64,000 nucleotides of DNA from Prorocentrum cordatum (GCA_963575745.1 CAUYUJ010017638.1:201702-265701), one strand, 5' to 3'; counted from the first letter of the stretch, positions 19,541-30,249 are shown. Notes: generated by a model from the sequence alone, not told the origin. Numbers and translations: made by a program.

Positions 19541-19832
19541 CTCGTGGTCTTCCGCTTGTCCGTCGTCGTGGTCTTCCGCTTGTCCTCGTCGTCGTGGTCA
19601 TCCGCTTGTCCGTCGTCGTCGTCGTCGTCGTCGTGGTCGTGGTCTTCCCCTTGTCCGTCGTCGTGGTTTTCCGCTTGTCCGTCGTCGTGGTCTTCCGTTT
19701 GTCCGTCGTCGTGGTCTTCCGCTTGTCCTCGTCGTCGTGGTCTTCCGCTTGTCCGTCGTCGTCGTCGTCGTCGTTGTCGTCGTCGTCGTCGACGTCTTCG
19801 TCGTCGTCGTCGTCGCCCACGTCGCTATACCC
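19540..19832. repeat. 24-bp minisatellite, array 1
   Basis: About eight units of a 24-mer built from GTCCGTCGTCGTGG and TCTTCCGCTT, with units expanded by extra GTC triplets. It ends in (GTC)n and GACGTCTTCGTC. Confidence 0.93.
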
Positions 19833-19879
19833 GTAACGCCGTAACTCTTTCTTTTCATTTTTCTCCTCCTTTGCTTGTC

Positions 19880-19990
19880 CAACCGCCTCCCTCCCCGAGG
19901 TGTTCCAGCACCTGGTGGACAACTTGACTGGTGTCGGCGGCGGCCGCCGCTTCTCGCAGAAGCTGCTGATGGACAGCCCGGGGGGTCGTC
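19880..19990 (+). other. Exon-like island
   Basis: Frame reads PEVFQHLVDNLTGVGGGRRF then SQKLLMDSPG between repeat arrays. A pyrimidine-rich stretch precedes it, as expected for a 3' splice site. No family recognised. Confidence 0.35.
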
Positions 19991-20099
19991 GTCGCCGCCG
20001 CCACCGTCGTCGTCGTCGTGGGCCTGCTTGCGCTTCTCCTTCTGGCGGAGGCCCCCTTCCGTGAGAAATGCCTTTTCTGGCGATGCATCCGCCCCCGTC

Positions 20100-20452
20100 G
20101 TCCTCGTCGTCGTGGTATCCGCTTGTCCGTCGTCGTCGTCGTCGTGGTCGTGGTCTTCCGCTTGTCCGTCGTCGTGGTCTTCCGCTTGTCCGTCGTCGTG
20201 GTCTTCCGCTTGTCCGTCGTCGTGGTCTTCCGCTTGTCCGCGTCGTCGTGGTCTTCCGCTTGTCCGTCGCCGTCGTCGTCGTGGTCGTGGTCTTCCGCTT
20301 GTCCGTCGTCGTGGTCTTCCGCTTGTCCGTCGTCGTGGTCTTCCGCTTGTCCGTCGTCGTGGTCTTCCGCTTGTCCTCGTCGTCGTGGTCTTCCGCTTGT
20401 CCGTCGTCGTCGTCGTCGTCGTCGTCGTCGACGTCTTTGTCGTCCACGTCGC
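20100..20452. repeat. 24-bp minisatellite, array 2
   Basis: About eleven units of the same 24-mer as at 19540-19832, again ending in (GTC)n and GACGTCTTTGTC. The two arrays look like products of one duplication. Confidence 0.93.
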
Positions 20453-20585
20453 CTCCCTGGCCGTGGAGGATGCGTGGGACCGCTCCTACAAGTCAGCCTA
20501 CGAGGAGGCGTTCAAGAACGATCACGGCCGCCATCCCGTGAAGAAACGAGTGTCTGGAGTCAGGCTCGCGGGGGGAGCTCAATGA
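20453..20585 (+). other. Exon-like island
   Basis: Frame reads SLAVEDAWDRSYKSAYEEAF then KNDHGRHPVKK, with strongly protein-like composition, and closes at 20583-20585. No family recognised. Confidence 0.4.
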
Positions 20586-20599
20586 GTTGACAGAGGAAG

Positions 20600-20760
20600 G
20601 TCTAGGGGATGATGAGGATGAGGATGATGATGAGGGATGGCGGGGATGATGATGAGGACGAGGATGATGACAATGATGATGAGGATGATGATGACGAGGA
20701 TGATGGGGATGAGGATGAGGGATGATGAGGATGATGAGGAAGGTGTTTCATCCTTCCTCC
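20600..20760. repeat. (GATGAG)n microsatellite
   Basis: Degenerate GATGAT/GATGAG repeats. Confidence 0.9.
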
Positions 20761-20865
20761 GTCCTCTCTCATGCCCCCCCCCCCCTTACATTTTGCTTAC
20801 TCACCCTCTTACCGAGTGACAGCCCCGACGAACGCCCCCCCCCCTCCTCCACGCCCTCCTCGCAG

Positions 20866-20995
20866 CGAGGTATCTGCAGTGCCGCCAGATCCGCATGATG
20901 CACAGCCACCACCTGAAGATATTGGGGAAGCGGGACTCCGATCCCCTGCCGCGCTGGGCGGAGAAGGAAGGGAGAAGGAATGGAGGAGAAAGGGA
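20866..20995 (+). other. Exon-like island
   Basis: After CTCCTCGCAG, a good 3' splice context, the frame reads RYLQCRQIRMMHSHHLKILG then KRDSDPLPRWAEKEG. The composition is clearly protein-like; family not recognised. The 25-bp repeat follows. Confidence 0.45.
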
Positions 20996-21020
20996 GGAAG
21001 AAGGGAGGACGAAGGCAGGA

Positions 21021-21490
21021 TGTAATTCCCCCAGTGGGGTGCCAATATAATTCCCCCAGCGGGGTGCCCATATAATTCCCCCAGTGGGATGCCCATATAA
21101 TCACCCCAGTGGGGTGCCCATGTAATCACCCAGTGGACGCCCGTATATAATCCCCCAGTGAGGTGTCCATATAATTCCCCCAGTGGGGTGCCCATATAAT
21201 GCTATAATCCCCCAGTGGACGCCCATATAATCCCCTTGTGGGGTGCACATTTAATTCCCTAGTGGGGTGCCAATACAATTCCCTAGTGTAGTTCTGTCAG
21301 AGGGGTGCACATCTAATTCCCCAGTGGGGTGCCCATGTAATTCCACCAGTGGGGTGCCCATATCATTGCCGAGTGGGGTGTCCATATAATTCCCCCATGG
21401 GTGCCCATATATCCCCCCCAGTGGGGTGCCCATATAATCCCCCAGTGGGGTGCCCATATAATTCCCCCAGTGGGGTGCCCATCGCTGTAT
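21021..21490. repeat. 25-bp minisatellite, about 18 units
   Basis: Consensus CCCCCAGTGGGGTGCCCATA plus TAATT, with length variants and decayed copies. CCCCAGTGGGG is itself an imperfect palindrome. Confidence 0.95.
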
Positions 21491-21529
21491 ATACCCCCTC
21501 GCCTTCTCGCCTTGCCGTCCGCTCCCGCA

Positions 21530-21650
21530 GGACGGCGAAGTGGACGCCGACGTGGACGACGAGCAGCTGGCGATCTACTACGCCAACTCCTTGCTCGGCG
21601 ACGACGTCGAAGAAGTGGAGACCGAGGTCGCTCGGAGGGGGCCGCGGGGC
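21530..21650 (+). other. Exon-like island
   Basis: Preceded by CCGCTCCCGCAG (3' splice-like). Frame reads GEVDADVDDEQLAIYYANSL then LGDDVEEVETEVARR, an acidic segment. A GGCCTC hairpin-family copy follows at 21731-21744. Confidence 0.42.
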
Positions 21651-21912
21651 GCTCCGTCCGGGCGCGAGGGGGCCCCAGAGATCGATCCGATGTCGCGATG
21701 TTTTCGATGCGGGGTCGAGGGCCCAGTGAAGGCCTCCAGAGGCCGAAAACCAAAAGAAAAAACATCAAGAGCCCCAAGGCGTTCGATCTCTGGGCAACTG
21801 GGGGCAAGGCTTGAGGGAAGTGGAAGGAAGGAGGATGGGGTAGAAGGGGGTAGAGGGGAGTGGAGGAGGCTGGATGAAGAGCGGAGGAGTGGGAGCGGAA
21901 CGGAGCGGCAGC

Positions 21913-21913
<1 letters not shown>

Positions 21914-21950
<37 letters not shown>

Positions 21951-22115
21951 ATATATATGCGCACGACGAGAGGATGATGATAACGATAACGACGATGATA
22001 ACGATAACGATGACGATGGTGATGGTAATGATGATGACGATGGTGGTGATAATGATGGCGACGAGGACGGCGATGGCGATGATGACGGCGAAGGTGATGA
22101 TGACGACGGATGGTT
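21914..22115. repeat. (TA)n followed by (GAT/AACGAT)n
   Basis: TA dinucleotides at 21914-21958, then GATGAT/ACGATAACGATG repeats to 22115. Confidence 0.92.
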
Positions 22116-22129
22116 GTGACAACGACGGC

Positions 22130-22540
22130 GTCGCACTTGTTACTGCATGGGCCCATTGCCAAGGGGAGGCCGCCCACCTCCCGTTCAAAGATCCCGCAAG
22201 CTCGAAAAGCAGCTCGGCGCCCTTCCTGAAAAGCTTGCTCGGCGCGACGAAGAAAAAGAAGAAAGAGAAGACAAGTAAGAAGGATAAGAAAGAGAAGCGT
22301 GGAAAACCGAAGCCACATGTGCAGGCGCCGCCGTGGTTGGCGGCCCTGGCGGCCAGGAAGAGGCCTGCCTCTGCGACCCCGGCCGAGAGCCCGACCTCGG
22401 CGAAGGCAGCGGCAGTCGACGCGAGCGAGACCGACCCGACCCCCAATGCCAAAGCAAAAGCGAAAGCGAAAGGTAGCCCCAAAAAGGCGACGACAGCAAA
22501 AGCGACGACCGTGATGAAAAAGCTTGCAAAGAAGACATGA
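22130..22540 (+). CDS. Lys/Ala-rich protein segment
   Basis: The open frame reads VTAWAHCQGEAAHLPFKDPA, then a very basic TKKKKKEKTSKKDKKEKRGK, then AKAKAKAKGSPKKATTAKAT and a stop at 22540. The composition resembles histone H1-like or nucleolar-type basic tails, but no fold was recognised. No convincing start codon: the ATG-led frame begins inside the (GAT)n repeat, so a splice acceptor near 22130 is more likely. An overlapping frame (22524-23108) carries an acidic region and a globular end; the two may be one protein split by an indel. Confidence 0.45.
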   Translation, partial: VALVTAWAHCQGEAAHLPFKDPASSKSSSAPFLKSLLGATKKKKKEKTSKKDKKEKRGKPKPHVQAPPWLAALAARKRPASATPAESPTSAKAAAVDASETDPTPNAKAKAKAKGSPKKATTAKATTVMKKLAKKT

Positions 22541-23108
22541 GCAGGTGGCCCCCCCCGAGGGCCCCGAGGACCCCGAGGGCGAGGCGGAGGGCGAGGGGGG
22601 GGGGGGCGACGAGGGCGAGGAGGAAGAAGACTCGTTCGCCCCAGACGACGAAGAGGAGGAGGAAGCAGCCGTGGCCGAAGAGGCAGCTGCCCAGGAGGAG
22701 CAGGAGGAAGAGGAGGAGGAGGCGCCAACTGAGGCGCCAGCTGCAGACGGCGGTGTCGACGAGGTCACCGAGGGGCCAGCTGGTGCGTGGACGTTCCATA
22801 AGCCCCAGGGGGGCGGAACCATGGAGAGTTACAGCTTCGGCCTGAAGAGGCGCAACACGGAGAAGATTAGCGCGATCAGGATCAGGGTGATCGGTTGCGC
22901 GTGGAAGCAGTTCATTCAGGTGATGGATGTCGCGTGGACGAAGCATGATCTAGAGGTCTCTGGCGCAGAGAGCGAGGAGCAGCTGTCAAACTGGGTCATG
23001 CATGAGACGCTCAAGAGGGTGCTTGCAGGTAGGATCACTGAGAAGGAGGCAGCGAAGGCAAAGCGCGAGGAGGTGAGGGCCGAGTGGATGATCACCGTGG
23101 GCAGCTGA
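22524..23108 (+). CDS. Acidic protein with C-terminal globular region
   Basis: A 194-residue frame. Residues 10-85 are Glu/Gly/Ala-rich. From about 88 the sequence becomes globular: GAWTFHKPQGGGTMESYSFG, RIRVIGCAWKQFIQVMDVAW and ESEEQLSNWVMHETLKRVLA. It ends with a Lys/Glu-rich helix and WMITVGS. No family recognised. The GGGGGGGGGG run at about 22597 is a likely indel or assembly hotspot. It follows exon-like islands in the same strand, so it may be the 3' end of an intron-rich gene. Confidence 0.5.
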   Translation: MQRRHEQVAPPEGPEDPEGEAEGEGGGGDEGEEEEDSFAPDDEEEEEAAVAEEAAAQEEQEEEEEEAPTEAPAADGGVDEVTEGPAGAWTFHKPQGGGTMESYSFGLKRRNTEKISAIRIRVIGCAWKQFIQVMDVAWTKHDLEVSGAESEEQLSNWVMHETLKRVLAGRITEKEAAKAKREEVRAEWMITVGS

Positions 23109-23332
23109 TGGCGGGGATGGGAGGGGCAGCCGAGAAGCAGCAGCAATGCAGGCATGATCAGTAGGTCAGGGGATCGAGCAACAGCACCAGCAGAGGAGGA
23201 GGGACGGAGAAGAACGGAGGATGATGGAGATATCTTCGTTATTAGGTGTGCGACCCGATCCTCCCTCGGGCCCTTCCTGATCCCTCTTCATCCTCAAATT
23301 AACCTCCCCCCCCCTCAGCCCTTCGTTGGCGA

Positions 23333-23480
23333 GGGGAGGCGCTGGCGGAGAAGAAAGATAAGCGCATGATCGACATTGCAGCTGCCGCTGGTGATGGGGA
23401 AGGGTTGGGCACGCTCCCCAGAAAGACAATGCTGTCGTCGTCGTCCGTCGTTGGTCGTCGCCGCTCGGACTCAGAATGTA
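23333..23480 (+). other. Exon-like island
   Basis: Frame reads EALAEKKDKRMIDIAAAAGD then GEGLGTLPRKTMLSSSSVVG. A pyrimidine tract (CCTCCCCCCCCTCAG) just upstream is a good acceptor. No family recognised. Confidence 0.4.
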
Positions 23481-24080
23481 TACATATACGCATGCATATT
23501 CACATGTGATACAAAGGCATACACGCATGCATATTCACATCTCTTGCCATCAGGGCCTTTCGCCTTTCCAAAGGCACGGTGATCCATGCTCTCAAGATCG
23601 AGGGAGGGGGGCCTTCGAAAGAAGGCATGAAATATTGTTGTGGCCTCTCGAATGCCCTCCCCAGGTACCTTAACGCGTGCCCTCGTACTTGGGGCAGTGA
23701 TTGTTGTTTAGGTCAGCGAAATTTTGAGTCGCACCCGAGGGCTCCGAGCCCTCTCCCGCCCCCTCCATCCACGTCTCCATTCCACATCCGCTCTCGGCTT
23801 ATCTTTGCGTTTCGATCCTGCTTGGTGCGAGGGATTGGGGCAGGGGCGTTGAAGACGCCGTGCGAGGACTTCGCGCTGTGAGGTTGGCTGCAGGGCGGCA
23901 CGCGGCGCTCGGGCTAGGGGATGTTCTCTTCTTTCATGTGTTGCTTGTTACACATAGGTCATCGCATATGTCAGCTCTTGGCTATCGCGGCCCACCTACT
24001 ACAGTTCGGTATGCGGCGTGTTTTGATTTCAGCACATGGGAGTGCGATACTCGGCGCAACCACGAGGAAATGGATCGATG
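23481..24080. other. Unassigned sequence
   Basis: Contains a short duplication (GCATGCATATTCACAT at about 23491 and 23525). No gene recognised. Confidence 0.4.
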
Positions 24081-24480
24081 GGGGAAGCGACGACCAGGCT
24101 CGTCGATGCTCCTCATCCTCGTCCTCCTCACCCTTATCCTCCTCATTAGCCTCCTCCTCCATATCCTCCTCCGTATCCTCCTCCTCCTCCTCCTCCCCCT
24201 CCTCCTCCGCCTCCTCCCTCTCCTCTTCCTCTTCCTGCTGGTATCCATTGGTTGGCTGCGGGGGCGCGGTGGAAGCGACGACCAGGCTCTCATTTAGATG
24301 ATAGGCGTGACTTGTTTCGTCGATGCTCCTTACCCTCGCCCTCCTCCGCATCATCCTCCTCGTTATCCTCCTCCTCCTCCTCCTCCTCCTTATCCTCCTC
24401 CTCCTCCTCCTTATCCTCATCCTCATCCCTACCCTCCTCCTGCTGGTGCCCATCGGGTTGCTTGCGGGGGCAGGGGGGAA
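24080..24480. repeat. Tandem duplication carrying (CCT)n
   Basis: Two units of about 190 bp, each starting GGAAGCGACGACCAGGCTC (24083 and 24273). Each carries GATGCTCCT, CCTCCT/TATCCTCCT repeats and CTCCTGCTGGT.CCCAT-like ends. Confidence 0.88.
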
Positions 24481-24481
24481 T

Positions 24482-24483
<2 letters not shown>

Positions 24484-24528
<45 letters not shown>
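24484..24528. repeat. (GA)n microsatellite
   Basis: GA dinucleotides. A second tract lies at 24915-24962; the sequence between holds GAC/GAT-rich stretches and no recognised gene. Confidence 0.95.
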
Positions 24529-24529
<1 letters not shown>

Positions 24530-24927
24530 TGGAGATTGATATAGCATGACGGACTCGTGTAGCCGCGCGCGTAACATGACGGTTCATGTTGTGATTATTC
24601 TGGCACCCTGCTAGCTCGCTGCGCCCATCCACCTTCAAGGCTTAGGGGGGAACTGGCAGCCGACCTGCGCTGCTGTCGATCTCCACCGATCAAGGGACGC
24701 AGGCGAATAGGGCTAAGGGCAACATGCACATGTAGCGTAGCAGGATATCGGCCAGCGATCGAGCGGTGAGAGAAGAGTGCGGTGGCGATGACGCCGACCA
24801 CGGATGATTACGACGATGACGACGACGTTGCCGACGCAGATGAAGATGACGACGAAGACGAATACGACGACCGCGGACGACGATCATGAAAATGGGGATA
24901 ACGGCGACGAGAGGGGAGAGAGAGAGC

Positions 24928-24965
<38 letters not shown>

Positions 24966-24999
24966 TCATGAGAACGGTGCGCGCTCGATGAGGGCACGT

Positions 25000-25380
25000 G
25001 CGCATACACACATATAGGTAAAACCATGTATACACATATAGGTGCGTGTGCGTGCGTGTGCGCGTGCGGTGTGTTATGCACGCATACCATATGTGTGTGT
25101 ATATATATATATAACTACCATACTATATATACCCAGTGCGATCGTACTACGAATAACGTATACATAATATACACACATATATATACGTATTACTGTTAGC
25201 ATCGCATATATATATATATATGCGATTCGTACATATAACAGTGTATGTATAACCTATTATATATACAATTTGTATATGGGACTAGACGTACATGAATATG
25301 TTATTACACTCTGTCTTGCGCGTGCGCGCGCGCGTCGACCTGTGCGCGCGCGCAAGTGTGTGCATGAGCACCGAGCGTGG
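25000..25380. repeat. AT-rich and alternating purine-pyrimidine tracts
   Basis: (GT)n/(GC)n-like steps at 25040-25075, (TA)n at 25098-25116 and 25206-25222, and CGCGCG runs at 25318-25355. Such tracts can adopt Z-DNA or cruciforms. Confidence 0.85.
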
Positions 25381-25539
25381 GGAGAGAGTGCCCGCGATGC
25401 TGCCCAGGTGCACCTGGGCTTCAAGACCGCGGAAGCTGATTACATCTTGGCAAGCATTTTGATAGGCGGCGTCATCTTGATCTTTTGCAAGCGCTGGTGG
25501 GGCGGGCGACTGCCTGCCCCGCCGTCTGGCTCCCTTTTT

Positions 25540-26055
25540 GGTTTACGGTTTAGGGTTAGGTGTCGGTTTAAGGGTAGGGTGAAGGTTCGGGTTTACGTCG
25601 GGGTGTGGGCCTCGGTAGGGGTTAAACGGTTCGGGGTCAGTGTTGGGGGTTTGGGTATATTTGGGTTAGGTTTAGGGGTCCGGGTGGGGGTTTCGATTCG
25701 GGGTCAGTGCAAGGGGGTAGGGTTGGGGGTAAGGGTACGGTAGGGGTTATAGGGTGGTCGTTAGGGTCGGGGTCTTGAGTAGGGGATATATGGGGATCAG
25801 GGTAGGGGTCATGCACAGGGATCGGAGGTAGAGTATATGCGGGATTAGGGTTATGAGTTCGGTAGGGGTAGGTTAGGGTTTAGGTTTTAGGGTGGTGGTT
25901 AGGGTCGGGGTTAAGGTCTTGAGTAGGGGGTAAGGGACATGGATTGGGGTTATGGATAAGGGTCAGGGTTACGGGTCAGGGATCGGGGGTAGGGTATGCG
26001 GGGTTAGGGTTAAGAGTTCGGTAGGGAAAAGGATTCGGGTTAAGGCTAAGGGGGT
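25540..26055 (+). repeat. Degenerate telomere-like tract
   Basis: About 500 bp of GGGTTAGGGTTTAGGG-like sequence with many GGGGT variants. TTTAGGG is the plant-type telomere unit also reported for dinoflagellates. The units here are too degenerate for an active telomere and the flanks continue, so it is interstitial. Confidence 0.8.
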
Positions 26056-26059
26056 GGGT

Positions 26060-26965
26060 CATGGTTTTTCATGGTTTCATGGTTTTTCATTGGTTTTCAT
26101 GATTTTTCATGGTCTTTCATTGTCTTTCATGGTCTTTCATTGGTTTTCATTGTTTTCATGGGTGTTCATTGTTTTTCATGGTTCTCATGGTTTTTTCATG
26201 GGTTTTCATTGTTTGTAATGGTTTTTCATGTTTTTCATTGTGTTTCATGGTTTTTCATTGTTTTTCATTGTTTTTTTTTTAAATTGGTTTTCATGGTTCA
26301 TGGGTTTTTATGGTTTTCATAGTTTTTTCATGGTTTTTCATGTTTTCTCATGGTTTATCAGTGTTTTCCATAGTTTTTCATTGTTTTCATGGTTTCATGG
26401 TTTTTCATGTTTTTCATGTTTTTTCATGGTTTTCTTTGTTTTTCTTGTTTTTTTTTTTCATGGTTTTTCATTGTTTTTCATGGTTGCAGCGTTTTTTTTT
26501 TACGGTTTTTCATGGTTATCAGGATTTTTCATTGTGTTTCATGGCGTTTGGTGTTTTTTTTTCATGGTTTTTCATGGTTTTCATGGTTCATGCTTTTTCA
26601 TGTTTTCAATTGGTTTTCATTGTTTTTCATTGTCTTTCATGTTTTTTTTTATGGTTTTTCATGTTTTTTCATGTTTTTTTGTATGGTTTTCTTGGTTTTT
26701 CTTGGTTCTTCATTGTTTTTCATGGTTTTTCATGGTTGCCACGTTTTTTTTCGGTTTTAAAGGTTTTCATTATTTTTCATTGTGTTTCATGGCGTTTCAT
26801 GGTTTTTTTCATGGTTTTTCATTGGTTTTCATGGTTCATGTTTTTTCGCGTTTTCAATTGGGTTTCATGGTTTTTCATTGTCTTTCATGTTTTTTTTTCA
26901 TGGTTTTTCATTGTGTTTCAGTGGTTTTCATGGGTTTTCATTGTTTTTCATTGCTTTTCATAGTT
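26060..26965 (+). repeat. TTTTTCATGG array, 900 bp
   Basis: Continuous 9-12-bp units TTTTTCATGG/TTTTTCATTG with inserted T runs. All three plus frames stay open and encode Phe/His/Gly repeats; this is a repeat artefact, not a protein. Confidence 0.95.
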
Positions 26966-26984
26966 TTGCGTCGGCCCGCGCGCC

Positions 26985-27560
26985 CTCTAAGTCTCCCCCC
27001 CCCCCCTCCTCCGCCCACCCCCTCCCCCCCGCGCCCCGCCCTCTCGTTCCGCGTGCATTCAGGGGGGCTGAGGGGGGTTAAGTGCCCTGGGCCGAGGGGG
27101 GCTGAGGCGAACCCAGGGGGGCTGAGGGGAGTCGACTAGGACGAGGGGGACCCAGGGGGACTGAGGAGGTCCGCGGGGGACTGAGGGGGATTGGGGGGCT
27201 GAGGGGGGTTGATCGGCACCCAGGGGGATGAAGTCGACGTCCGAAGGGGGGCTCGAGGGGGACTCGAGGGGTACGGGGTCATGAGGGGGACCCAGGGAGA
27301 TTGAGGGGGACTAGGACGAGGGGGGCCCAGGGAGACAAGGGCGTGGGGGACCCAGGGGGCTTGAGGGGGATCCGACTAGGACGCGAGGGGGACCCAGGGG
27401 GACTGAGGGGGACTGAGGGATCCACAGGGGGATTGAGGGGGGCCCAGGGGGACTGATCATCGAGGGCGACTAGGACGAGGGGGGCCCAGGGGGACTGAGG
27501 GGTCAGAGGGGGAAGTGGTCGAGGGGGGCCCGAGGGGGACTGAAGGGGGCCAGGACGAAG
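26985..27560 (+). repeat. GGGGGACCCAGGGGGACTGA repeats
   Basis: A C-run block (26994-27040), then degenerate units mixing GAGGGGGACT, GACCCAGGGGG and ACTAGGACGAGGG. G-quadruplex potential is high. Confidence 0.88.
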
Positions 27561-27583
27561 TACGTCGGATTTATGCGTGTGTA

Positions 27584-27587
27584 TATA

Positions 27588-27645
<58 letters not shown>
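27584..27645. repeat. (TA)n microsatellite
   Basis: TA dinucleotides. A (GT)n follows at 27828-27857. Confidence 0.95.
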
Positions 27646-27649
<4 letters not shown>

Positions 27650-28309
27650 CACATCGTACGCGCGCGTAGACGTGGGCATCGCTTGTTTGGGGCACGGTCG
27701 CCGTGCAGTGCCTCCTGCGCGAAAGCGCATGCTAGCAGGCGAATAGGCCCAAGGGCAAGTGTGTATCTATGTATATATGTATATGCCATACACAAAGGAA
27801 AAAGTGCATGCGTGTGTGCACATGCGCTGCGTGTGTGTGTGTGTGTGTGTGTGTGTCGACCGTGTGCGCATGTGCGCGCGCCGTGATCCGCACGTTGAGG
27901 ACTGCAGCAGGGAGCGAGCAAGGCATCGCAGATGGAGGTGCAGAACGTCGTATATATATGTAGTTGCCATGTGGTGCCAAATTTGCTTCTTGTGGTCGAG
28001 GAGAGGCACGGGGCCCCTGAGACGATCTCCTTCCCGTTGGGTACCCTTGTGTCCTTGCCTTCAGCGGCCCGTCGTCATCCTTAGCCGTTTTCTTTGCCCA
28101 GAAATCTTATCTTCGGCCTCCAAGAGTCTCGCGTCCTTACCACCCGTCCTTATTCTATACGTTTTGACTGTGCCTGGGGGGCACGTGGCGCCACGCCTTG
28201 CCTCCTCGTCTTCTTCCCGCCCCTTCTTTGAGGCTCTCCCCCCCGCTCCGGTACCTTTCGCCCCCCCCCCCGCCCGTGGGCTTCCCAGGCGATGCCCGCG
28301 AAAGCCAAG

Positions 28310-28570
28310 GGAAAAGGGGAAAACGAGGCCTTCGAAGAGTGAACGGACCGACGAGCAGAGGGAGCACGATAACGCCATGCAGCGCATGCGGCGCCCCCCG
28401 CCCGCGGGAGGGAGCCAGACCAACGAGTTCGGGGGAAAGGAAAATCAATGGGCCTGCGTCTGCGCTGTCGGTGGGGGAGGTACCACATGGACAAAGGTAG
28501 AGCGGTTCACAAAGCGTGCAAAAAAAGCTGAGCAGCGCCAAGCGAGATTGGGCCAAAGTCTTCGATAAAG
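28310..28570 (+). other. Exon-like region
   Basis: One frame reads KTRPSKSERTDEQREHDNAM then QRMRRPPPAGGSQTNEFGGK and ENQWACVCAVGGGG, ending in a basic helix KRAKKAEQRQARLGQSLR and a stop at 28566-28568. It may be one or two exons; function unknown. Confidence 0.35.
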
Positions 28571-28766
28571 ATGGCCGCGGGGGCAGGTGGGGGCACTGAG
28601 CATATGCAGCAACATGCGCTCCATGATTCAACTTGCACATTCAGGAAGTGATGTATCATATATGTGAATAAGCATACACGCATTTATTCATATGCGTTAC
28701 ACTCCTCTGCTGCTGAAATATGTGCTCGCCGAATCGAGTAGTGCCCTCTTCAGCCTGGGTTCCCAG

Positions 28767-28882
28767 GCGATTTTGAAAAGCTGGTTGTCGAGAAGAAAGA
28801 GTCGAGGCGTGACGCGCAGGAAGACAAATCTACTGGGAAGTGGTTCCTGGGAGCTTCGGGCAAACGCCCTGGGGAAGAGTGA
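28767..28882 (+). other. Exon-like island with stop codon
   Basis: After GGGTTCCCAG the frame reads DFEKLVVEKKESRRDAQEDK then STGKWFLGASGKRPGEE and TGA at 28880-28882. Highly charged, protein-like; could be a terminal exon. Purine repeats follow to about 28965. Confidence 0.4.
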
Positions 28883-29394
28883 GGAGGAGGGGGGAGTGAG
28901 GAGGAGGAGGGAGGAGTGAGGAGGAGGGCTGAAGGAGCGAGGAGTGAGGGCGAGGGCTGAAGGATCGATTGATCGAGAAACTCAGGGCTACGATCAGCGT
29001 CGATCCCAGGTTCACTGAGGACGGCCTCCTCCGCAGCGAGCACTGGGCGCCCGAGAACGCGCGCGCAGATTTCGGGAAGAGGCCCCAGCTAGCCCGCAGC
29101 AGGGGGGTGCCAGGCAGAGGGGGGGGGGGGGGGGATATATCTCGATCGCTCCGCCGCTTTGAGTTTACGTGGAGTTCCTCGCCTATCCTGTGTCCACCTT
29201 CCTCCCTCCAACTCTGCGCGTCGTCGTCGTCATCCGTCCTCCCCCCCCCATCTCTCCTCCAGCCTCCTCTCTGCAATCTCGGCTGTCCCGCAGGGCTTAC
29301 GCGAGGGCTGTGAACATCAAGGCTTTCTGCTTGGGCAACAAGAAAAATCACCAAGGAGGGGCTGGGGGGGCATGCATGCACCCTCGACTTCTCT

Positions 29395-29525
29395 CGGAGT
29401 GCCATCTTGATCGGAGCTTCGTTTCGCTTCGAGGCTACTGGGAAGTGGAGGTTGACGATCAGCATGGCGACATTCTCTACAAGAAGATCAGCCTTTCGGA
29501 CGAGCACACTTTGGGCCCGCTTTTT
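29395..29525 (+). other. Exon-like island
   Basis: Frame reads LDRSFVSLRGYWEVEVDDQH then GDILYKKISLSDEHTLGPLF. Protein-like with no family recognised. Upstream 28970-29390 shows no clear gene apart from a G run at 29118-29133. Confidence 0.35.
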
Positions 29526-29789
29526 TTGCATGTGTCAGCTGGGTCAGTGCATTCACTTGGTCGGTCTATAGCTCGTCATTTTCTCTCCGCTCATTCCCAC
29601 TTGAACCTGCTGTCTGCTCTAGGTGTATCCTTGCCCCAACAGTTGCCCGAGCCATCCGATGTCGCGTTTCGGTTTGTTTTGTTCTGGAGTCGTTTTTCGG
29701 GGCCCAGGGCCGAGGCGCGGCCTCCAGAGGCCAAACATGCATTCGAAAACTCAACATTGAGGAATCGATCGCGACGTCGGAGGTCTCGG

Positions 29790-29915
29790 CCAATTGTCCC
29801 AGGGCCATGACAAGCACATCGGGACCACGATGAAGAGTTCTGACAAGGACCTGAAGGAGTGCGCCGCTGCCGCTGGCCTACGCGTGGGCCAGAAGGTGAA
29901 GGCGGCCAGGGAGGG
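29790..29915 (+). other. Exon-like island
   Basis: Frame reads GHDKHIGTTMKSSDKDLKEC then AAAAGLRVGQKVKAARE. It follows the GGCCTC hairpin copy at 29719-29732 and is followed by a 20-bp repeat. Confidence 0.38.
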
Positions 29916-29944
29916 AACGACGACGATCGGTTGTTATCTTGGCC

Positions 29945-30215
29945 CCTGCTCATCCGTTGGCTATCGTACTCATCCTTAGCTGACGTACTGATCCGTTGGC
30001 TAACGTACTCATCCGTTTTCTATCGTACTCGTCCTTTGCCACCGATGCTGTAGGTTGGCTAACGTACTCATCCGTTGGCTGACGTTCTCGTCCGTTGGTT
30101 ATCGTACTCATCCTTTGCTAACGTACTCATCCGTTGGCTAACGCGCTCATCCGTTTGCTATCGTACTCATCCGTTGGCAAACGTACTCATCCGTTGGCTA
30201 TCGTATACTCATCCT
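29945..30215. repeat. 20-bp minisatellite, about 13 units
   Basis: Consensus TACTCATCCGTTGGCTAACG with TATCG/GACG variants and shortened copies. Confidence 0.95.
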
Positions 30216-30249
30216 CTCCCTCGATCCACCCATCACCTCCGCTGCTGCC

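Noticed and set aside
19392-20447. 351-residue minus-strand ORF rich in DDDD and TTTT
   Set aside because: Antisense reading of the 24-bp and (GTC)n arrays.
19540-20452. CRISPR-like regular repeats
   Set aside because: Units are contiguous with no unique spacers, and the context is eukaryotic.
26228-27139. 303-residue Phe/His-rich ORF
   Set aside because: Direct translation of the TTTTTCATGG array; all frames are open.
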